This document shows positions 56,420 to 64,000 of a stretch of DNA of 64,000 nucleotides, piece after piece. The notes under the pieces were generated by a model. That model did no database searches and was not told the origin of the DNA. It saw only the letters and a list, made by a program, of their open reading frames with translations. The translations under genes and the position numbers were made by a program. The stretch comes from Datnioides undecimradiatus. Its lineage: Eukaryota; Chordata; Actinopteri; Lobotiformes; Datnioididae. Every line of letters begins with the position of its first letter. Position 1 is the first letter of the stretch. The stretch lies in NCBI GenBank assembly GCA_008933995.1, contig WARS01003208.1, forward strand, positions 200,133 through 264,132, written 5' to 3'.

Positions 56420-57210
56420 ATTTCAAAAATCTGTGACTAAAGATGTGACTTTTTATAGTGGCAAGTTAGGGCTCAAAGTTGTCTGTGGCTGCAGTAAAGG
56501 AGACAGCAGCTATAATTATCCACATACAGCCTATATTTGGACCTGTGCACCTGCAAACAAAAAACATTTCCTGTGGTAGTAGGAGAAATACATTTAGTAC
56601 GTCAGCAAGATGTTCAATCTGCTCTTGCCCTTATGCTCCATGTAATAATTTTAAAGTGCAGATATGACTGTATGCATCTTGAGATTTTCAAATCCCTCCT
56701 CATATATAGAGTCATAAAAATCACCCCCTTAGATCCTATTAAAATTGGCTGGTTATAACTGTCTCACCATGCCCTGGTTAACAAAAATCAACCAATTACC
56801 AGTGTTGTGGCTTCAACCATCAATTTGCTGTCCATCTATCCAGTTGATATAATTCTTTATTTTGTGGTTTACACTGAACAAATGACTCTTTCTCCTGCCT
56901 GGGTGCTGGTGTGATTTCTTATTTTCCTTCTGCCCTTGGGCCACAAACATGTGAATAGGGTTAGACGAATCCTATGTGGACAAGTTTATCACACATATCT
57001 ATGGTTTATCCAACAGGCTGCAGTGAAAATGCTAGTACTTGTCAATTCTGTCACTTGTAGTCACTGGCCAAAACTGGAATTTATCCTGGCAAATTTATTG
57101 CCCTTCACTGTGCCTATGCAATTCGATGCACTCAGCACACTCCTGTCATTGATTGTCTGCAGGTGACAGTGCTCAAAGTAATGTAAACACTGCCACTGAT
57201 CAATAAAAAA
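56420..57210. other. Intergenic sequence, nothing recognised
   Basis: AT-rich DNA. Open frames shorter than 80 codons show no family resemblance. Confidence 0.5.
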
Positions 57211-57214
57211 ATGT

Positions 57215-57570
57215 AAGTTCCGAGAGCCTGGGAGACATTTTGTAATTAAATCAATAGCTGAGCTTGGCTTCGGGCGTTAAGATCATTGGCATGGCTATTA
57301 TTTATCATTGTTGTCGTACACCAGCAGCATAACCTGACTACCATAAGTAATCAATGGCAACATATTGCAGCCAGCATCCCAATTACTTGCAGTTCTGGCA
57401 AGGATGCAATGCAGCTGATTTTTCTTGGTGAGTCTGCTGCTCAAAGGATGTTGCCTGGCTGTTAATAATTAAGAGCCATCTGAGGTGCTTAGCTTCCATT
57501 TCATTTGGGCTGGACTCAGAATGGAATAAAGAATTATATCAACAGCAGATTGTGAATAAAGCAGGGAGAA
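57215..57570. promoter_or_regulatory. Candidate conserved noncoding element
   Basis: A non-repetitive block bounded by repeat-rich DNA. It contains TTGTAATTAAATCAATAGC (about 57240), AACCTGACTACCATAAGTAATCAATGG-type text, CCCAATTACTTGC and TTAATAATTAAGAGCC. Homeobox-type ATTA sites at close spacing, with tracts of balanced composition between them, are typical of developmental enhancers. Inference; conservation was not tested. Confidence 0.35.
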
Positions 57571-57804
57571 AAACTTCTATTTTGCTGCCAGACTGTGACA
57601 TTCATTATTTTTTGTTATTTTTTGTTTGTGTTCATGTCAAATGAAATTAAATGTTGCCGCCAAAAATCTCCATATAATATAGTCTGAGGATAGTACAACT
57701 AATAGGTGATACAAATTCAGCAAGGGTATGGGTTTATAGAACTATACTGAAAAATGAATAACTGGCTCCAGGGTTGAACAATGTGTGTTTGTAGCCAGCC
57801 TGAC

Positions 57805-59380
57805 TGGATTAGCTTACTTTTCTCCCCCACTCTAAAACTTTGGACAGGAAAGACTGAGGAACAAACAGGCGGTTAGGAGGACAGTTATCAGGGGGTGGAT
57901 GAGAGTTTTGGGCCTCCTGAGCTTCTTTCTCAATCTCCCAGGTGATTATGCCCACTACACAGGATGGGGAGCTCAGAGGTGGGCTTCTCAGGAGTATACT
58001 GACGACAAAGCACATCATGTTTGGTGTTGCATGAACCAGGTCTGTAGGTTAAGGTGAAATTAAACCTTCCCAGAAATGAAGCCAGCCGAGCCTGGTGAGA
58101 GTTAAGTCTTTTGACAGAGTGAAGGTAAGCTAGATTTATTATCAGTCCAAACCACAAATGGTTGCTCAGCCCCCTTCAGCCGGTGCCTCCACTCCTCGAG
58201 GGCTAGAACCACAGCCAAAAGTTCTCTGTTCCCTACATCGTAGCTGCACTCAGCTGGAGAAAGGTGCTGGGAGAAAAAGGTGCCTGGGTGCAGTTTAGAA
58301 TCTTGAGGGGACCGCTGAGAGAGGACAGCCCCAATTCCAGTGTCTGAGGCATCCACCTCCACCACAAATTGTAAGGAGGGATTGGGGTGTGTGAGCAAAG
58401 GAGTCGATGTGAACAGCTGTTTCAGTGTGGAAAAAGCGGAATCAGCCTCAGGTGACCAAATAAACAGGACTGCAGGAGAAATGAGTTGAGTGAGGGGGGC
58501 AGCCACTCTGCTGTAATTTCAAATGAATCGTCTGTAGACATGAGCAAATCCCAGGAACTGCTGCAACTGCTTGTGTGTTGGAGGTGTATGCCACTCTGCT
58601 ACAGCTTTCACTTTAGCCGGAACTGTGTTCACCTGCCCCGGCTTGATGATGAAGCCCAGAAAACTCACTGATGTCACATGAAATTCACACTTCTCTGTCT
58701 TTACTAAAAGTTAATTCTCCAGAAATCGACATAGCCAGCCTGACATGTTTAACATGCTCTGCCATGTCCTGGGAGAAGATCAGGATATCATCCAGACAGA
58801 CAAAGACAAAGATTAAAGGGTTGACTATGTCTTGGAGGATGTCATTAACCATGGCTTGAAACACTGCATGGGTATTGGTTAGGCCAAAAGGCATCACCAA
58901 ATATTAAAAATGGCCCAGGATGAATGCTGTTTTCCATTCATCTCCTTCTTGGATCCTAATGAGGTGGTAAGCATTGTGGTGGTCCAGTTTAGAAAAAACA
59001 GTGGCTTTGTGTAATGGCTCAAAAGCTGGGTCAGTGAGAGGGAGATTCTACTTGTTTTTAATTGTGATTTCATTTAGTCCATGGAAGTCTATACAGGGAC
59101 GGAGGGTGTGATCCTTTGTTTTTCACAAAAAGAATCCTGCACCAACTGGAGAGGAAGGGGGTCAGATTAAGAAGCTAGAGAGTTGTGAATGTATTTTTCC
59201 ATGGCCTCTCTTTCAGGGTGAGAAAGATTATGAGACGGCTAGTAGGTAGGGGGTGCCAGGGAGCAGATCAATTGCTCAGTCATACGGCCTATGTGGGGGA
59301 AAGGTTTGTGCCAGCTGTTTACTGAACACCTCCCCTAAATCATGGTACTCTGAAGGAACTAAAGAGATCAGATGACTCAA
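57805..59380 (-). mobile_element. Ty3/Gypsy pol fossil (RT and RNase H)
   Basis: On the minus strand, from high to low coordinate, there is an RT region with [20 protein letters not shown] and LDDILIFS (about 58790-58900), the connection segment with [15 protein letters not shown] (about 58430-58480), and RNase H with [17 protein letters not shown] and [13 protein letters not shown] (about 58190-58375). The order is typical Ty3/Gypsy. Integrase is not visible downstream. Broken at several points (roughly five or more) but better preserved than the fossil at 8-9 kb. Confidence 0.88.
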
Positions 59381-59439
59381 TAGTGGGTGCTGTGTGGCTC
59401 TTTCTTGGTGCTATGTTTGTGTTTTTTGTATTTGGTTTT

Positions 59440-61210
59440 CGATGTTATGTGTTCAAACCTCTGCTACAGCCGACAGGAATTACTGGATCTTGGCTTCCTT
59501 CTCAAATCTCCAGTCACAGACGACTCTCGGTGCTCATGTAACATCCCAGACGAGATAGTGAGACACCCGGGATCCCTGTGGATTGTTGTCGGATCCAGCA
59601 GGCAGAGGAGACAGAAAAGGGAGAGAAAGCAAAAGCGAGGCTGCTGCTCCGGCCTATTAGCAAGACTGAAGAAGAACCCGCACAAAGTATGTTCCTCACC
59701 AACGTGAGATCCCTGGTCCACAACACGGACGAATTGGAACTACTCGCCATTGGAAACCGATACATTCGGGACTGCTGCGTTCTCATAATATTCTTCATCT
59801 GCTGATTCCCAATGCAGCTGTGCAGCTAGCAGGCCGCACAGTACACTGCGGGGACCGTAACAAAATCTCCGGTAAGAGCACTTATAGACAAACACTGCTC
59901 TCCAGACCTAGAATACATCTCAGTTAAATGCCGCCCTTTTTTCCTCCCCAGAGAGCTGACAGTAGTGATAATCACAGATGTTTACATACCACCATCTGCT
60001 AACGTTAGCACAGCCCTCCCCATACTACTAAATGCCATGAACACACAGCAGAGGGCTTACCACAGTGATGTCCACATCATAGCTGGGGATTTTAACCAGG
60101 CCAATCTAAAATCTGTCCTGTCCGGATTTCATCAGCATGTTAAGTGTCCCACCAGAGGGGATAACACCCTTGACCACGTATACACTAATATTAAACAGGC
60201 ATACAGAGCCATACCTCTACCTCACCTAGGTCAGCCAGACCACCTCTCTCTGCTCCTTACCCCTGCATACACCCCTCTCAGGAGAAGCAGACCACCACTG
60301 TCCAAGACAATCACCACATGGCCTGAGGATGCACTTTCTCAGCTTCAGGACTGTTTCTCACACACCGAGTGGGATGTTTTTGAGCACCACGACCTGGCTG
60401 CTCATACGGAGGCTGTACTTTCTTACATGAAGTTCTGTGTTGGAAATGTCACAGTGGAAAAATGTATCCAGGTGTTTCCCAGCCAGGAGCCCTGGATGAA
60501 CAGCCAAGTCTGGATGCTCCTAAAGCCCCGCAATGCTGCCTTCAGGTCAAGGGACAGAGCCCGATATGGCGCTGCCAGAGCTGACCTGAGGAGAGAAATC
60601 AAAAAGGCAAAGGCGGACTACAGAAGGAAACCGCAGGAAAGCAGATGGACTGGATGGGATACCTGGGAAGGTACTCATGGCTTGTGCCAACCAGCTCTCA
60701 CAAGTCTTCTCTACCATCTTTAACCTCTCCCTGGCACAGATCACTGTTCCATCCTGCCTGAAGTCCACGACAATCATTCCGGTGCCAAAAAAATCACCCA
60801 CAGACAGCCTAAATGACTATCACCCCATAGTACTCCCGCCCATCATCGCCAAGTGCTTGGAGTGGCTGGTCCTACAACACATCAAATCCTGCCTACCCCC
60901 CACCCTCGACCCACACCAGCTCACCTACAGAGCGAACCGATCCACTGAAGACACAATAGCCATAGCCCTTCGCACTGCGCTGAGCCACCTGGATCAATGG
61001 GAGCGCTACCTCAGGATGCTCTTCATTGATTCTTCATTCAACACAATTATCCCAGAGATCCTGATCAACAAACTGTCTCACCTGGGACTCCCTCCACCCA
61101 CCTGCTCCTGGGTCGGTGACTTCCTTATAAACCGGCCTCAGACAGTAAAACTAGGACCCCACTCCTCCTCCACCTGCACACTCAGCACAGGCTCCCCTCA
61201 GGGATGTGTG
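59440..61210 (+). repeat. L2-clade LINE, endonuclease and part of the reverse transcriptase
   Basis: Starts near YSRQELLDLGFL (59460). It then has MFLTNVRSLVHNTDELELL (59690-59745), a 252-codon endonuclease/linker frame at 59965-60723 (VYIPPSANVS, IIAGDFNQANL, NTLDHVYTN, LGQPDHLSLLL), and an RT frame at 60677-61208 with PVPKKSPTDSLNDYHPIVL, LDPHQLTYRANRSTED and GSPQGCVL. It breaks off at GCVL before the catalytic FADD, where unrelated sequence begins. Two long open frames suggest moderate age. There is an internal deletion where the two frames meet (about 60640-60680). Confidence 0.88.
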
Positions 61211-61469
61211 CTGATATATATCGCTGTTTATAGTCTGTGGAAACAGCTGGTGATTTTGCACTTTGTATTGTGCAAAATGCCACACTGGCACAGTGCCATT
61301 GTTAAGTTGGGTGCCAAACTGGGAAGTGGGAACACAAGGGATAGGACCCAAATGTAGACACTGGACTTGGGGCAGGTGGTTCAAACGCATCTACTAGTAT
61401 TGTGAAGTACTGTAAGTCATTCACTGACTTGAGCATGTTTATTCACATACACATCATTTAAGTTAAAAA

Positions 61470-61900
61470 GGGCCATTAAAGAGTCTGTTTACATCTCTCT
61501 CCAGGATGGTAAGAGAAAGTGTGAATGAGGAAGCTCTGTCGTCAGCTTCTGCTGTGAGGGGGGAGATAAAACTGATGGGCAGGATCTGACAGAGGATGTC
61601 ATTGTGGGTGGTCACAGGAATATCCCATTGCCTTTCAAATTGACAGTAAAACTCATTTACTCTGTTGTCCAGGCAGAGGTCATTTGTGGCATCGGGAACT
61701 TTTATATAGATTTGTAGTTTGTGATCTGTTGGAGCCCTGTCCAGACAGAAGAGAACAGTTCTTTTATTTTGTCAGAGTAAACCCGACAAGCTTCCCTCCG
61801 TGCCTTGTAAACATGACTCTTTGAACCTGACTCGGTCTCCACTCTACTAAATGCATTCTCATTCTCCCACTTTAGCTGTCTAAGTTTAGTTGTCCTCACA
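61470..61900 (-). repeat. L2-like LINE linker fragment, minus orientation
   Basis: On the minus strand 61702-61899 gives RQLKWENENAFSRV, YKARREACRVYSDKI and FSSVWTGLQQITNYK. This is followed, toward lower coordinates, by a LDNRVNEFYCQFER piece and a later segment ending RDVNRLFNGP (about 61480). This is the endonuclease-RT linker of L2-type ORF2. The fragment is opposite in orientation to the L2 copy just upstream, so it is a separate insertion. Confidence 0.7.
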
Positions 61901-62070
61901 GAAACTGATTTATGATGTCACAGCTTGTGTGTACTCATCCAGACTGTTGGTAGCATATCTCAGTCACTATAGTCCAAACAGGCATGGACTATACAAGCAA
62001 AAGTGAACAAAACTATGTGCACCAAAATGCGATTTTGCACCATCTTAGATTTCTTTTCTCATCTCTTCGT
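61900..62070. other. Short unassigned spacer
   Basis: No motif recognised between the LINE fragment and the Gypsy fossil. Confidence 0.4.
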
Positions 62071-62074
62071 CAGT

Positions 62075-64000
62075 TTTCTCAAGCAAGCTCAGTCAGGCTG
62101 GTGGTGTGTGGCTGCTAATTTCCACAGAAGGTGGCTTCTATGGCAGCTCACTGGAGCTGCAGAATACGAGGAGCTATTAAACCTGAAGACTCAGGGCAAG
62201 GTCAGCAACAAAGCACTCAGGAGAATGTGAACACAAGGAATGAGAGCGTCAACTGAGAACCAGGTAGTAGGAAATACTGTCAACAGAAGAAATGGCAGCC
62301 ATGGAGCTACAATCTGGAGAACAGCAAAGGACAACTGCAGACCAGCCAGCCAAGCAGCCGCTGGTGTGAGTAAGTGTCCCACAGGGGACAGCCAGCCTGC
62401 TAGCAAGCCATTAAGGTAAAAGGCCCATTTGTTATCTCTGTGGTGTAGAAGGCCATATAAAACCCATGTGCCCCAAAAACCTGGCTAAGATGATACAAAT
62501 GTGCTTTGTGCCCCACTCTCATGTGGAACCTGAGCTTAAGAGGGATCAGTCGATTAAATATTGGAGTTTTTGATAACTTGCCTTTCCCTGTTGAGACTTT
62601 CCAGTGCTCTTTGATCTTGAGTCAGATCAAAGTCAGAATTGTTATGTTGCAGTAACCAGGGCACAGGCAAAACAATCCAGTTACCACTCTGAGTCTCTCA
62701 GTGCACTGCCTTTCTATAATGATGAGTTGGAGACAACACCCGGGAAATCTCGCAGACACAAGCGGCAGGAGACGTTCAAACACAGTTATGAAACCACCAA
62801 CCTTGCCTGAGCCAGAGTTATCTTTAGGATTTCAAATGCCAGTCAATATCATTGAAATGCAGAAAACTGATCCATCTTTAGTGTCTCTCTTTCAGAAATT
62901 AAAGGAGAGAGGAGCTGAGCTGGACTTCAGCAAGGAGTGGGTTCTGCAGAATGGCCTCCTCTACCAACAGCAAGGGTCAGTAATGCAGCTAGTGGTCCCC
63001 CAAGCAGCTAGAGATACCATACTCACCTTGGGGCATTCAGTTCCCTGGGCTGGCCACCGAGGTAAGCAGAAAACCACAGCACGCATTAAACAGCATTTTT
63101 ACTGGCCCAGTGTGCGCAGGGATGTGGCCCAGTTCTGTAGAAGTTGCCCTCAGTGCCAGATAACATCTGCTAAGACTCCCTCCAGAGCTCCACTCCAACC
63201 ATTGCCCATTATTAACACCCCATTTGAGTGGCTGTAGATGGATATTGTAGGCCCGGTTGAAGGGAGTAAAGCAGGAAACTGTTACATGTTTGTTAAAACA
63301 GACTATACTACAAAGTACTCTGAAGTCTTTTTACTCAAGCCAAATCAGTTGCATTCTGTTTGGTGCAGTTCTTTTTCAGAGTGGGTTTCCCTCATGAAAT
63401 ACTGACTAATCAGGGGACTAACTTCATGTCTACTCTGCTAAAACAGGTGTACCAGCTACTTGGAATGAAGAGTCTGAGGACCACTCCATATCACCCCCAA
63501 ACTGATGGACTGACAGAGCACTTTAACCAGACCCTAAAACAAATGCTTTGGAAGTTTGGGAACAGCAGTGGTACAGTGGATCAGTGACTGCCATACCTAC
63601 TTTTTGCATACAGGGAAGTACCCCAAGCCTCCACAGGCTTCTCTTCATTTGAACTACTGTATGGGCATGAATTAAGAGGACCTCTCTCCCTGTTGAGAGA
63701 GATTTGTATCTTTTGTTGTGCAGATGAGCGACAGATTGGAGAAAATGAGTGAACTGACACAATCACACATGGCAGAGGCCCAGCAACAGCAGAAGTCCTA
63801 GTATGATCAGTCAGCCTGGCAGAGATCCTTGACCATGGACAGAAAGTGCTAGTGTTCCTCCCCAGTGATGATAACAAGCTTCTAGCAAATTGGCAAGATC
63901 CTTTTGGGAATCTGAAGAGACTGGGGCCCACCACATATAAGGTGTCAACATGAGGACAGCCGTGGTCAAGCAGGATACTGCATAAAAGTCTCCTTAAGGA
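62075..64000 (+). mobile_element. Ty3/Gypsy fossil: leader/gag piece and integrase region, runs off the window
   Basis: A leader-like block (62075-62300) is shared with 40190-40445. A gag zinc knuckle CYLCGVEGHIKPMC lies at about 62429-62470. The pol part has the integrase H2C2 finger (HSVPWAGHRGKQKT..., CRSCPQCQ; 63025-63160), the core with MDIVGPVEG (63238) and TNQGTNFMS (63408), and TPYHPQTDGLTEHFNQTL (63486-63540). The end of pol continues past the window edge. Protease and RT are missing between gag and integrase, so there is a large internal loss plus several small breaks. Of moderate age. Confidence 0.9.

Overview
The window looks like teleost fish nuclear DNA. It has two ordinary vertebrate genes with GT-AG introns, AT-rich intergenic sequence, and a dense, nested collection of fish-type transposable elements (Tc1/mariner, IS630-like, hAT, piggyBac-like, THAP-bearing TTAA elements, L2- and RTE-like LINEs, tRNA-derived SINEs and Gypsy fossils). 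All family names come from reading motifs; no search was run.

Host genes. MSRB3 (exons from 48 to 4302, + strand, 187 aa) is a methionine-R-sulfoxide reductase. Its first coding exon here matches the mitochondrial-type start of vertebrate MSRB3 isoform B. DERA (exons from 13213 to 22416, + strand, nine coding exons, 318 aa) is deoxyribose-phosphate aldolase, and its active-site Asp155, Lys218 and Lys254 fall at the numbers used for the human enzyme. A GC-box/E-box/Ets-like promoter lies just upstream of DERA. No other host protein-coding gene could be supported; the remaining open frames are short and mostly chance or transposon-derived.

Layout. 0-4.3 kb: MSRB3. 5.3-6.9 kb: a decayed IS630/Tc1-like transposon. 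7.2-9.9 kb: Gypsy fossils and LTR-like pieces. 10.9-12.6 kb: a repeat-rich stretch with an unusual ACTAGTTAAC motif array. 13.2-22.4 kb: DERA, with a Tc1 element in intron 2, a 20-bp perfect hairpin in intron 1 and a candidate conserved noncoding block in intron 6. 23-25 kb: two SINEs. 26-28.4 kb: an L2 3' end and a well-preserved Tc1 element. 28.5-31.4 kb: a Gypsy fossil and a THAP-family TTAA element. 31.4-39.5 kb: gene-poor AT-rich DNA with one MITE and candidate regulatory blocks. 39.5-48 kb: hAT elements, minisatellites and a complex repeat. 49.4-55.7 kb: a remarkable nest. 55.9-64 kb: Gypsy and L2 fragments.

The most interesting object is at about 50.0-55.74 kb. It is a broken copy of a teleost multicopy unit that I cannot assign to a named transposon class. 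It carries a large protein with a CxxC finger and, just downstream, a short PB1-like reading frame. It has been split by a second copy of the THAP-bearing TTAA element and by an RTE-like LINE plus an L2 LINE. The gene-poor region beyond DERA and the block inside DERA intron 6 may belong to the regulatory territory of a neighbouring developmental gene (LMO3 lies beyond DERA in mammals); this is inference only.
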